Assembly: GCA_964019135.1 (NCBI GenBank)
Contig: OZ025256.1
Coordinates: forward strand, 23,319,911 to 23,383,910
Direction: 5' to 3'
DNA: 64,000 nt
Origin: Arenicola marina
Taxonomy: Eukaryota > Annelida > Polychaeta > Arenicolidae
A program made the position numbers and the translations under genes. Shown piece by piece: positions 24,106 through 35,671 of this stretch. The notes under the pieces were generated by a model. The model was not told the DNA's origin, did no database searches, and saw only the letters and a list, made by a program, of their open reading frames with translations. The stretch's first letter is position 1; each line of letters starts with the position of its first letter.

Positions 24106-24959
24106 GTGAAGACACACGACCTGAGAAAAGGATGGACACAGCGCCCAGAGTAACAATGTCGTGGCGGGGCGAACCCTTGTGGTGACCTTGGTGGCCTTTT
24201 ATTCAGCCCCCCCCCCACTCCACCACCCCACTACACCCCCGCCGTCTCCGCCACCCACCCCTCGCCCCGCCCATCTTCCAACCTACCCTGCTGCCCCTCC
24301 ACATTCTACCCCACTCTCCCTTCTACCCACCACACCCCCCCCCCCCAACTAGCCCCTCCCCCCCTCCCCCCGCCAATTCACCCCACCCCCCGCCAAGGTT
24401 GCCGCAATGTATACTTTCTCTATTAAGGGAGAGCGAGCAAAAAGCGCGTTGAGGCGGCGGCCGCCGCAGCAGTTGGTCTCACTTATCACGGCCGCCCGAC
24501 AAGGCAGTAATCCCATTGTTTATAGGGCCAGCGACCGGGGGCTGCGTCCTATCAAGGCCGAGTGGGAGCAGGAGCGGGTGGGGGTGAGGGGGGGGGGAGA
24601 GGGCGGCTAGGGCGGCTGGGGGGGGGAGGGCAGGGAAAGTAAAGTGGGGGAGGGGAAGCAGGGATATGTGGCCAGCGAGAGGGGGATGGCGGAGGAGAGG
24701 GTGTGGGCCAGGAGGAGTGGGGTTGCGGATGACGTGGGGGGAGGGAGAAGGGGGTAGGGCGGGGTGGTAGACGACGCGGCGGACAGAGCGAATAGCAATA
24801 TCGTTGATAGAATTCTCGCCAAAGTGTAGCAAATTCAACAAGTGAGAATGCTTCTGTGTCATTCTGGAGTAAAAAGATAATATGAGGATTATGTGAGCCA
24901 TTTTCAGAACCAACAAGGGAGGGTTGATAATGTCATATTCAGAGATTCATTGACAGAAC
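24106..24959. other. Unique DNA with C-rich then G-rich tracts
   Basis: Plus-strand C-rich sequence (24205-24395) is followed by about 160 bp of balanced, CpG-containing DNA (24405-24565) with GGCGGCGGCCGCCGC. A G-rich tract follows (24570-24770), then ordinary DNA. A short frame crosses 24407-24570 but has no recognised domain, so I do not call it a gene. Confidence 0.45.
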
Positions 24960-25545
24960 GGTACACATTGTGTGGCTGGTACACATTGTGTGGCTGGTAC
25001 ACATTGTGTGGCTGGTACACATTGTGTGGCTGGTACACATTGTGTGGCTGGTACACATTGTGTGGGTGGTACACATTGTGTGGTTGGGACACATTGTGTG
25101 GCTGGTACACATTGTGTGGCTGGTACACATTGTGTGACTGGTACACATTGTGTGACTGGTACACATTGTGTGGCTGGTGCACATTGTGTGGCCGGTACAC
25201 ATTGTGTAAGTGGTACACATTGTGTGACTGGTACACATTGTGTGGCTGGTACACATTGTGTGGCTGTTACACATTGTGTGGCTGGTACACATTGTGTGAC
25301 TGGTACACATTGTGTAAGTGGTACACATTGTGTGACTGGTACACATTGTGTGACTGGTACACATTGTGTGGCTGGTACACATTGTGTGGCTGTTACACAT
25401 TGTGTGGCTGGTACACATTTTGTGGCTGGTACACATTGTGTGGCTGGTACACATTGTGTGACTGGTACACATTGTGTGACTGGTACACATTGTATGACTG
25501 GTACACATTGTATAACTGGTACACATTGTGTGACTGTCCTGGCAG
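24960..25545. repeat. 18-bp minisatellite, locus 2 (about 32 copies)
   Basis: This is the GGTACACATTGTGTGGCT family seen at 18581. Copies vary at the GGCT / GACT / AAGT position. Frames on both strands stay open because 18 is a multiple of three. Confidence 0.96.
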
Positions 25546-25622
25546 TTATCAATAATTCTGGTCGGTCCTGGCAGTGTGTTATCATTGATTCTGGTCGTTC
25601 CTGGCAATTTGTTATGACGCGG
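25543..25622. repeat. Detached fragment of the 33-bp family
   Basis: Two to three copies of the GGCAGTGTGTTATCATTGAT unit, the outer ones decayed, directly abut the 18-bp array. The main array of this family ends 2.8 kb upstream, so this is a dispersed or duplicated piece. Confidence 0.9.
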
Positions 25623-25827
25623 TCAGGGTGAGCTGATAATATACACGCCAGGCGGGCCACAGGACTGCAGAGTAAGTGGGTAAATGTCGTAAACACGGCG
25701 CCACCTTATAAAGCTGTCATCCGGTATGCACGGCGCCTCATGGGCTCTCTATCATCTTTGTCGTCATGTTTTAAAGGCGACCGGTCACCCAGCAAAAGTT
25801 ATGAGAGATGGATCGTGTGCAAGTGAC

Positions 25828-26022
25828 AAACACGAGAAGGAACTTGCGCAACAAACTCGGGAAGGAACTTGTGCAACAGACAAACTCGAGAAGGAACTTG
25901 TGCAACAAACTCGAGAAGGAACTTGTGCAACAGACAAACAAGAGAGGGAACTTGAGCGACAGACAAAGCCGAGAAGGAACTTGTGTAACAGACAGACACG
26001 AGAGGGAATTTGTGCAACGGAC
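25828..26022. repeat. 25/29-bp tandem repeat (about 7 copies)
   Basis: The core is GAGAAGGAACTTGTGCAACA. Alternate units differ by a four-base ACAG/CAGA indel, giving 25- and 29-bp spacing. A forward frame crosses it but depends on the indels and matches nothing I recognise. Confidence 0.85.
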
Positions 26023-26124
26023 AACACACTTCATGTAACTTTGTAAGTTGAACGCTCTGATAGATGCTATGTAAGCTATGTGATGCATGTGACCTCCGTG
26101 AGGTCCATGTCCTTTGACCTTTGC

Positions 26125-26290
26125 ATTTGATGACCTCTACCAGCCATATGACCTCTATGAGCCATATAACCTATATGAGCCATATGACCTCTATGAACCA
26201 TATGACCTCTGTGAGCCATATGACATCTACGAGCCATATGACCTCTATGAGCCATATAACCTCTATGAGCCATATGACCTCAATGAGGCA
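26125..26290. repeat. 18-bp repeat (about 9 copies)
   Basis: The unit is CCATATGACCTCTATGAG, with CTCTGTGA and CATCTACG variants. The forward frame reads as a six-residue YDLYEP-type repeat over 26114-26371. It is short and lies among non-coding arrays. Confidence 0.88.
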
Positions 26291-26729
26291 AGCCTAACGC
26301 ACCGTGGTCGGCGGACAACCTACATCGTACGCATGCCTCCCTTCCCGCTATATGTATTAGTGCAGATATAATGTGACTCCTCATTAGTCTTAACGATTGC
26401 TGTTACAAAACGTCTGGGCTTTATTACTCATAAGGCACTCGTATTTCACGGCGCCTCGATGCATAGTGATGTTAGCGGCTGTTTTATGTTGGCAACAATG
26501 GGACCCCATGGTTGTAACAGCGAGCTGGCAGGAGTGCATCCCCTCGAGTGTTGTCAGTAATGAGGCAATTATCCACTATATATGGCACACAGGTTCAAAT
26601 AACGCGCGCTAGATGTAGCCTGGCTCACCAAGGGAACGGTCCGTATAGTTATTGCACGTGGAGCTGGAAGTGGAGTCAGATTACAAGGCAAACAACAAGA
26701 TGTGGTCACTAAACATGGCGTACTGGAAC

Positions 26730-26770
26730 GAGCAGCGTCGCCATAGATAGTATCTATGGTGACGCTGCTC
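26730..26770. repeat. 20-bp-arm near-perfect palindrome
   Basis: The left arm GAGCAGCGTCGCCATAGATA (26730-26749) pairs with 26751-26770 with one mismatch around a single central base. Weaker complementarity seems to continue outward (CATGGCG... against ...CGCTACATG). It could be the fold-back core of a small MITE-like element or a cruciform-forming site. Confidence 0.85.
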
Positions 26771-27137
26771 CTAGATACCACGCTACATGCTATCAAATAA
26801 AATGAACAGAAAACAATTCCTGAAACATTTAAGTTGAAGTATCTGGGATTGAGTATTTGTGTGTCATTTAGAGTGGATGAAGGGGGTGCTGCTTCATGCC
26901 ACATTTGTGCACAGTAGACCAGGAGACCGAGGGACAATGAGGCGATAGGACGACACGGCACCAGACACCAACCGTGAGGGGGGGGGGGGTCTGCGGTCCT
27001 CGGCTACGGCGACCCCCCACTGGCCACGCCCCACGGGCCAGGGACCAGGACACACGGACCACAGTAACGTCGCCATGTCGACGCCCGGACTGCCCCCTGG
27101 CGTGAGACAGGGACATCGCATCACGAGCTGCCATCCG

Positions 27138-27151
27138 GTAACCATGGTAAC
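27138..27151. promoter_or_regulatory. RFX X-box-like motif
   Basis: GTAACCATGGTAAC fits the X-box consensus GTNRCC, a 0-3-base gap, then RGYAAC. X-boxes bind RFX factors, which control ciliary genes in animals. No gene start can be recognised next to it, so function is unproven. Confidence 0.35.
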
Positions 27152-27204
27152 GAGCGGTGCTTTGCGATAATGGGAGAGGGTGAAGATTTGGAGAAGTTGT
27201 CAGG

Positions 27205-30200
27205 ACACAGGTCCTCTCCAGAGAGAGAGACCAACAGACCAGTGGTCGTGTGTGACATCGTTGTCAGGACACAGATCCTCTCCAGGGAGAGAGACCAACA
27301 GACCAGTGATTGTGTCTGACATCGTTGTCAGGATACAGGTCCTCTCCAGAGAGAGAGACCAACAGATCAGCCATCGTCTCTGACATCGTTGTCAGGACAC
27401 AGGTCCTCTCCAGAGAGAGAGACCAACAGACCAGTGATCGTGTCTGACATCGTTGTCAGGACCCAGGTCCTCTCCAGAGAGAGATACCAACAGATCAGCC
27501 ATCGTCTCTGACATCGTTGTCAGGACACAGGTCCTCTCCAGAGAGAGAGACCAACAGACCAGTGATCGTGTCTGACATCGTTGTCAGGACACAGGTCCTC
27601 TCCAGAGAGAGAGACCAACAGACCAGTGATCGTGTCTGACATCGTTGTCAGGACCCAGGTCCTCTCCAGAGAGAGATACCAACAGACCAGTGATCGTGTC
27701 TGACATCGTTGTCAGGACACAGGTCCTCTCCAGAGAGAGAGACCAACAGACCAGTGATCGTGTCTGACATCGTTGTCAGGACACAGGTCCTCTCCAGAGA
27801 GAGAGACCAACAGACCAGTGATCGTGTCTGACATCGTTGTCAGGACACAGGTCCTCTCCAGGGAGAGAGACCAACAGATCAGCCATCGTGTCTGACATCG
27901 TTTTCAGGACACAGGTCCTCTCCAGAGAGAGAGACCAACAGACCAGTGATCGTGTCTGACATCGTTGTCAGGACACAGGTTCCCTCCAGAGAGAGAGACC
28001 AACAGACCAGTGATCGTGTCTGACATCGTTGTCAGGACACAGGTTCTCTCCAGGGAAAGACCAACAGACCAGTGATCGTGTCTGACATCGTTGTCAGGAC
28101 ACAGGTCCTCTCCAGAGAGAGAGACCAACAGACCAGTGATCGTGTCGGACATCGTTGTCAGGACACAGGTCTGACAACAGTGTCAGGACACAAGTCCTCT
28201 CCAGGGAGAGAGACCAACAGACCAGTGATCGTGTCTGACATCGTTGTCAGGACACAAGTCCTCTCCTGGGAAAGACCAACAGACCAGCCATCGTGTCTGA
28301 CATCGTTGTCAAGACACAGGTTCTCTCCAGGGAAAGACCAACAGACCAGTGATCGTGTCTGACATCGTTGTCAGGACACAGGTTCTCTCCAGAGAGAGAG
28401 ACCAACAGACCAGTGATCGTGTCTGACATCGTTGTCAGGATACAGGTCCTCTCCAGAGAGAGAGACCAACAGACCAGTGATCGTGTCTGACATCGTTGTC
28501 AGGATACAGGTCCTCTCCAGAGAGAGAGACCAACAGACCAGCCATCGGGTCTGACATCGTTGTCAGGACACAGGTCCTCTCCAGAGAGAGAGACCAACAG
28601 ACCAGTGATCGTGTCTGACATCGTTGTCAGGATACAGGTCCTCTCCAGAGAGAGAGACCAACAGACCAGCCATCGGGTCTGACATCGTTGTCAGGACACA
28701 GGTCCTCTCCAGAGAGAGAGACCAACAGACCAGTGATCGTGTCTGACATCGTTTTCAGGATACAGGTCCTCTCCAGAGAGAGAGACCAACAGACCAGTGA
28801 TCGGGTCTGACATCGTTGTCAGGACACAGGTCCTCTCCAGAGAGAGAGACCAACAGACCAGTGATCGTGTCTGACATCGTTTTCAGGATACAGGTCCTCT
28901 CCAGAGAGAGAGACCAACAGACCAGTGATCGGGTCTGACATCGTTGTCAGGACACAGGTCCTCTCCAGAGAGAGAGACCAACAGACCAGTGATCGTGTCT
29001 GACATCGTTGTCAGGACACAGGTCCTCTCCAGAGAGAGAGACCAACAGACCAGTGATCGTGTCTGACATCGTTTTCAGGATACAGGTCCTCTCCAGAGAG
29101 AGAGACCAACAGACCAGTGATCGTGTCTGACATCGTTGTCAAGACACAGGTCCTCTCCAGGGAAAGACCAACAGACCAGTGATCGTGTCTGACATCGTTG
29201 TCAAGACACAGGTCCTCTCCAGGGAAAGACCAACAGACCAGTGATCGTGTCTGACATCGTTGTCAGGACACAGGTCCTCTCCAGAGAGAGAGACCAACAG
29301 ACCAGTGATCGTGTCTGACATCGTTGTCAGGACACAGGTCCTCTCCAGAGAGAGAGACCAACAGACCAGTGATCGTGTCTGACATCGTTTTCAGGATACA
29401 GGTCCTCTCCAGAGAGAGAGACCAACAGACCAGTGATCGGGTCTGACATCGTTGTCAGGACACAGGTCCTCTCCAGAGAGAGAGACCAACAGACCAGTGA
29501 TCGTGTCTGACATCGTTGTCAGGACACAGGTCCTCTCCAGAGAGAGAGACCAACAGACCAGTGATCGTGTCTGACATCGTTTTCAGGATACAGGTCCTCT
29601 CCAGAGAGAGAGACCAACAGACCAGTGATCGTGTCTGACATCGTTGTCAAGACACAGGTCCTCTCCAGGGAAAGACCAACAGACCAGTGATCGTGTCTGA
29701 CATCGTTGTCAAGACACAGGTCCTCTCCAGGGAAAGACCAACAGACCAGTGATCGTGTCTGACATCGTTGTCAGGACACAGGTCCTCTCCAGAGAGAGAG
29801 ACCAACAGACCAGTGATCGTGTCTGACATCGTTGTCAGGACACAGGTCCTCTCCAGAGAGAGAGACCAACAGACCAGTGATCGTGTCTGACATCGTTTTC
29901 AGGATACAGGTCCTCTCCAGAGAGAGAGACCAACAGACCAGTGATCGGGTCTGACATCGTTGTCAGGACACAGGTCCTCTCCAGAGAGAGAGACCAACAG
30001 ACCAGTGATCGTGTCTGACATCGTTGTCAGGACACAGGTCCTCTCCAGAGAGAGAGACCAACAGACCAGTGATCGTGTCTGACATCGTTGTCAGGACACA
30101 GGTCCTCTCCAGAGAGACAGACCAACAGACCAGTGATCGTGTCTGACATCGTTGTCAGGACACAGGTCCGCTCCAGAGAGAGAGACCAACAGACCAGTGA

Positions 30201-30722
30201 TCGTGTCTGACATCGTTGTCAGGACACAGGTCCTCTCCAGAGAGAGAGAGACCAACAGACCAGCCATCGTGTCTGACATCGTTGTCAGGACACAGGTCCT
30301 CTCCAGGGAAAGACCAACAGACCAGTGATTGTGTCTGTCATCGTTGTCAGGACACAGGTCCTCTCCAGAGAGAGAGACCAACAGACCAGTGATCGGGTCT
30401 GACATCGTTGTCAGGACACAGGTCCTCTCCAGAGAGAGAGACCAACAGACCAGTGATCGTGTCTGACATCGTTGTCAGGATACAGGTCCTCTCCAGAGAG
30501 AGAGACCAACAGACCAGTGAACGTGTCTGACATCGTTTTCAGGATACAGGTCCTCTCCAGAGAGGGAGACCAACAGACCAGTGATCGTGTCTGACATCGT
30601 TGTCAGGACACAGGTCCTCTCCAGGGAGAGAGACCAACAGACCAGTGATCGTGTCTGACATCGTTGTCAGGACACAGGTCCTCTCCAGGGAGAGACGAAC
30701 AGACAGGTGGTCGTGTCTGACA
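27205..30722. repeat. 64-bp minisatellite (about 55 copies)
   Basis: The core GACATCGTTGTCAGGACACA is followed by a CTCTCCAGAGAGAGAGACC half. Shorter 60-bp copies carry GGGAAAGACC instead of the GA run. Runs of variant units repeat as a block: the stretch at 29139-29321 recurs without visible change at 29647-29829, an exact 508-bp period. The unit contains the partly self-complementary CTCTCCAGAGAG. Confidence 0.97.
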
Positions 30723-32032
30723 TCGTTCACCTAACATCCCGCCTCACCTCGTCTGGTCTATCGCATGTGCGCACGCAGGTGGAGTTTAACGCAACTTCCC
30801 AGGTCGGGTTTAGTGAAATGGAAGAGCAAGTGCCTGGCACAACGGGCTAATGGGCGTTGTGGAAACTGAACAGAGTAAAACAAGGAACTTATCTCAATGT
30901 AAGCACGGTAGGGATGCACGCCTTTAAAACAAATTCAAAGGTTACTATGTAAGCTATTTTATTGTTGGCGGTCTGTGTGGCCAACTTGTTGGTGGTGATC
31001 GGTTGTTTCGGTTATGAGATAAAAATGTATTGTCCAATCACAGCTCTGAGCTCGTCCATATATATATCCTATCGGAGCCGCCGTTCCTTTTCTCTGCTGT
31101 GGACGTTGGTGACGCTGGACGTGCGACAACAACCCGCCCACCTCTCCCTATTCCTTGACTAAAGAGTCTTTGTATTGGTTTGGGCTTTTGGACGCCCTCA
31201 CAACAGTCATGTCATTGCTTATATTTAAAGCAGGATCAATTAAAGTTATTTGGTATTTACAAGATATAAATTTAATTTTATGGCACTGCTAAAAGGCAGA
31301 CATTTCAATGTGGTCAAGCTTTGCTGGAAGCTTTGTATTCATGATATGCAACCTGCCAACCAGGTATTGCTTTCCATCCGTCATTTAATAAAATGACCTT
31401 AACAACAAATCGCTGTTACATATGACTTGTATTTAATCCATCCGCTGATAGTTATCACCATGCGAGGGTGGAGAACCTAACAGGATTAATTATGATAGTA
31501 ATCTAGCAATCTTCTTAATCGATCGATATCTTCGGTATGCATATTTCAACGATAATAAATATACTTAACGTTTTCGTTGTCTAATGTTGAGAGCGCTAAG
31601 ACAATAAATACGTAATTTACTTAAATTGAGTTTAACCCAAAGGTTAAAGAGGAATGGGACTGTGTACATGCTCAGCCGCCAGATGGCGCTATTACGGTCG
31701 ATCTGTCTTATTTTCATTCCAGACCTTGCCTTCCGCGTATCTTATCCATCAGTGCGAAAAAAACCTACCTCGCATCATAGTACAACATTGCTCCCCCCCC
31801 CCGCACCCCCCATCCCTCTAATGGCACCATGCAGAGTCACAGACTGAAAGGGCCATTAAGACAAGGCAAAAGAATTCTTGTGAACAGAATAAATCGCCCT
31901 CATTATATAGTGTGGTGGGCGGGTAGGGATAAGAGAGGGGGTGTGGCTAAGAGGGGGAGGGGGAGGAGTACCGTTGCTTCCCTGTTTCAGGTGATGTGGA
32001 ACACCATGTGGGATACACACACTTGGTAAGGT
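30723..32032. other. Unique AT-richer DNA, no supported gene
   Basis: About 1.3 kb of non-repetitive sequence, AT-rich between 31200 and 31620, includes a CTCF-like site at 31676. Short frames exist, but none has family features. It may be an intron or intergenic spacer. Confidence 0.45.
31676..31689 (+). promoter_or_regulatory. CTCF-like motif
   Basis: CCGCCAGATGGCGC matches 13 of 14 positions of the CTCF core as I know it (CCASYAGRKGGCRS). It sits in unique DNA between the 64-bp and 29-bp arrays. CTCF is present in bilaterians. Binding here is inference. Confidence 0.35.
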
Positions 32033-32152
32033 ACCACACAGGGCACTGTCAGCGGACATTACACCACACAGGGCACTGTCAGCGGACATTACACCACACA
32101 GGGCACTGTCAGCGGACATTACACCACACAGGGCACTGTCAGCGGACATTAC
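32033..32152. repeat. 30-bp tandem repeat (4 copies)
   Basis: Four near-identical copies contain CAGGGCACTGTCAGCGGACA at an exact 30-bp spacing. The array is compact and apparently young. Confidence 0.92.
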
Positions 32153-32159
32153 AGCTCCC

Positions 32160-32365
32160 TGCTCCTCTTCCGTCCGCCCCCCCCTTCTCCCCACCCCCTT
32201 CCCCCTTCTCCCCACTCCCACCCTCTTGTCCCCACCCAACCCCCCTTCTCCCCACACCCTCCCTCTTGTCCCCACCCAACCCCCCTTCTCCCCACCCCCT
32301 TCCCCCTTCTCCCCACTCCCTCCCTCTTGTCCCCACCCAACCCCCCTTCTCCGCACCCCACCTCA
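32160..32365. repeat. Polypyrimidine tract with internal repeat
   Basis: The plus strand is almost entirely C and T. CCCCTTCTCCCCAC and CTCTTGTCCCCACCCAACC blocks alternate roughly every 45-50 bp. As a long homopurine-homopyrimidine stretch it could form triplex (H-DNA). Confidence 0.8.
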
Positions 32366-32449
32366 ATTATGCCCCGGTCATCACTGTTGATCAGAGTAAT
32401 ACTTTAGCTTCTTCAGACAAGTTCAGCTTGTTCTTTTGCTTATGGCATG

Positions 32450-35360
32450 GCCAGGGTGAGGGTGGGGCTGGTGGGAAGGCCAGGGTGAGGGTGGGGCTGG
32501 TGGGAAGGCCAGGGTGAGGGTGGGGCTGGTAGGATGGCCAGGGTGAGAGTGGGGCTGGTGGGAAGGCCAGGGTGAGAGTGGGGCTGGTGGGAAGGCCAGG
32601 GTGAGGGTGGGGCTGGTGGGATGGCCTGGGTGAGAGTGGGGCTGGTGGGAAGGCCAGGGTGAGAGTGGGGCTGGTGGGAAGGCCAGGGTGAGGGTGGGGC
32701 TGGTGGGAAGGCCAGGGTGAGGGTGGGGCTGGTGGGAAGGCCAGGGTGAGAGTGGGGCTGGTGGGAAGGCCAGGGTGAGGGTGAGGCTGGTGGGAAGGCC
32801 AGGGTGAGGGTGGGGCTGGTAGGATGGCCTGGGTGAGGGTGGGGCTGGTGGGAAGGCCAGGGTGAGGGTGGGGCTGGTAGGATGGCCTGGGTGAGGGTGA
32901 GGCTGGTGGGAAGGCCAGGGTGAGGGTGAGGCTGGTGGGAAGGCCAGGGTGAGAGTGGGGCTGGTGGGAAGGCCAGGGTGAGGGTGAGGCTGGTGGGAAG
33001 ACCAGGGTGAGGGTGGGGCTGGTAGGATGGCCTGGGTGAGGGTGGGGCTGGTGGGATGGCCTGGGTGAGGGTGGGGCTGGTGGGATGGTCAGGGTGAGAG
33101 TGGGGCTGGTGGGAAGGCCAGGGTGAGGGTGAGGCTGGTGGGAAGGCCAGGGTGAGAGTGGGGCTGGTGGGATGGCCTGGGTGAGGGTGGGGCTGGTGGG
33201 ATGGCCAGGGTGAAGGTGGGGCTGGTGGGATGGCCTGGGTGAGGGTGGGGCTGGTGGGAAGGCCAGTGTGAGGGTGAGGCTGGTGGGAAGGCCAGGGTGA
33301 GAGTGGGGCTGGTGGGATGGCCTGGGTGAGGGTGGGGCTGGTGGGATGGCCTGGGTGAGGGTGGGGCTGGTGAGATGGCCAGGGTGAGGGTGGGGCTGGT
33401 GGGATGGCCAGGGTGAGGGTGGGGCTGGTGGGATGGCCAGGGTGAGGGTGGGGCTGGTGGGATGGCCTGGGTGAGGGTGGGGCTGGTGGGATGACCTGGG
33501 TGAGAGTGGGGCTGGCGGGATGGTCAGGGTGAGAGTGGGGCTGGTGGGATGGCCTGGGTGAGGGTGGGGCTGGTAGGATGGCCTGGGTGAGGGTGGGGCT
33601 GGTGGGATGGCCTGGGTGAGGGTGGGGCTGGTGGGATGGCCAGGGTGAGGGTGGGGCTGGTAGGATGGCCTGGGTGAGGGTGGGGCTGGTGGGATGGCCT
33701 GGGTGAGGGTGGGGCTGGTGGGAAGGCCAGGGTGAGGGTGGGGCTGGTGGGATGGCCTGGGTGAGGGTGGGGCTGGTGGGAAGGCCAGGGTGAGAGTGGG
33801 GCTGGTAGGATGGCCTGGGTGAGGGTGGGGCTGGTGGGATGACCTGGGGGAGGGTGGGGCTGGTGGGATGGCCTGGGTGAGGGTGGGGCTGGTGGGATGA
33901 CCTGGGTGAGAGTGGGGCTGGCGGGATGGTCAGGGTGAGAGTGGGGCTGGTGGGATGGCCTGGGTGAGGGTGGGGCTGGTTGGAAGGCCAGGGTGAGGGT
34001 GGGGCTGGTGGGATGGCCTGGGTGAGGGTGGGGCTGGTGGGATGGCCTGGGTGAGGGTGGGGCTGGTGGGAAGGCCTGGGTGAGGGTGGGGCTGGTAGGA
34101 TGGCCTGGGTGAGGGTGGGGCTGGTGGGATGGCCTGGGTGAGGGTGGGGCTGGTGGGATGGCCTGGGTGAGGGTGGGGCTGGTGGGAAGGCCTGGGTGAG
34201 AGTGGGGCTGGTGGGATGGCCTGGGTGAGGGTGGGGCTGGTAGGATGGCCTGGGTGAGGGTGGGGCTGGTGGGATGGTCAGGGTGAGGGTAGGGCTGGTG
34301 GGATGGCCTGGGTGAGGGTGGGGCTGGTGGGATGGCCTGGGTGAGGGTGGGGCTGGTGGGATGGCCTGGGTGAGGGTGGGGCTGGTGGGAAGGCCAGGGT
34401 GAGGGTGGGGCTGGTAGGATGGCCTGGGTGAGGGTGGGGCTGGTGGGATGACCTGGGGGAGGGTGGGGCTGGTGGGATGGCCTGGGTGAGGGTGGGGCTG
34501 GTGGGATGGCCTGGGTGAGGGTGGGGCTGGTGGGATGGCCTGGGTGAGGGTGGGGCTGGTGGGATGGCCTGGGTGAGGGTGGGGCTGGTGGGAAGGCCAG
34601 GGTGAGGGTGGGGCTGGTAGGATGGCCTGGGTGAGGGTGGGGCTGGTGGGATGACCTGGGGGAGGGTGGGGCTGGTGGGATGGCCTGGGTGAGGGTGGGG
34701 CTGGTGGGATGGCCTGGGTGAGGGTGGGGCTGGTAGGATGGCCAGGGTGAGGGTGGGGCTGGTGGGATGGCCTGGGTGAGGGTGGGGCTGGTGGGATGGC
34801 CAGGGTGAGGGTGGGGCTGGTAGGATGGCCTGGGTGAGGGTGGGGCTGGTGGGATGGCCTGGGTGAGGGTGGGGCTGGTGGGATGGCCTGGGTGAGGGTG
34901 GGGCTGGTGGGATGGTCAGGGTGAGGGTGGGGCTGGTGGGATGGCCTGGGTGAGGGTGGGGCTGGTAGGATGGCCAGGGTGAGGGTGGGGCTGGTGGCAT
35001 GGCCAGGGTGAGGGTGGGGCTGGTGGGATGGCCTGGGTGAGGGTGGGGCTGATGGGATGGTCAGGGTGAGAGTGGGGCTGGTGGGATGGTCAGGGTGAGA
35101 GTGGGGCTGGTAGGATGGCCAGGGTGAGGGTGGGGCTGGTGGGATGGCCAGGGTGAGGGTGGGGCTGGTAGGATGGCCTGGGTGAGGGTGGGGCTGGTGG
35201 GATGGCCAGGGTGAGGGTGGGGCTGGTAGGATGGCCTGGGTGAGGGTGGGGCTGGTGGGATGGCCTGGGTGAGGGTGGGGCTGGTGGGATGGCCTGGGTG
35301 AGGGTGGGGCTGGTGGGATGGCCTGGGGGAGGGTGGGCCTGGTGGGATGGTCGGGGTGAT
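32450..35360. repeat. 29-bp minisatellite (about 100 copies)
   Basis: The core GTGGGGCTGGTGGGATGGCC is followed by TGGGTGAGG or AGGGTGAGG. The main variants are GGAAGG / GGATGG and CCTGGG / CCAGGG. Because 29 is not a multiple of three, the stop-poor reverse strand gives proline-rich frames such as those at 34278-35000. No start or domain supports translation. Confidence 0.97.
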
Positions 35361-35671
35361 CATATACCAGTGAGAGGAGGACTAGCCCACTATGATTGTG
35401 TACAAATGCGCAAAATATAGTTTTATAGAAATATAGTTTTCCTCAACATAATGGACACAGATCGGATTTCCAATTATCTAGGGATATAAAGCAGGAGTGT
35501 CGGGTTGCTTGCAACACTACTGCATGATATCACGATATCGGTGGACCGGTCCGGTTAGGAGTACCAGAGAGATCAAATGCTTTGAGATGGTCAGGCGGTT
35601 GATTGAAACGAGAATATAAAATATCCCAATATGCTGATGATATGAGACGTTTTATTTCTAATACTGGACAG

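Larger units (their letters stand above)
26291..27204. other. Unique DNA, no supported gene
   Basis: This is mixed single-copy sequence containing the hairpin at 26730-26770, a CpG-bearing stretch at 26960-27150 and an RFX-type X-box at 27138. A reverse-strand frame (26569-26961, 130 codons) has several cysteines but no recognisable domain or clear start context. I leave it uncalled. Confidence 0.45.

Noticed and set aside
25726-26046. Coiled-coil or glutamine-rich protein from the KELVQQTREGTCATDK-type frame
   Set aside because: The frame depends on 25/29-bp unit alternation, and other frames over the same repeats are also open. It is a short tandem repeat.
26569-26961. 130-codon reverse-strand gene
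   Set aside because: It contains the palindrome at 26730-26770 and has no recognisable domain, splice context or convincing composition.
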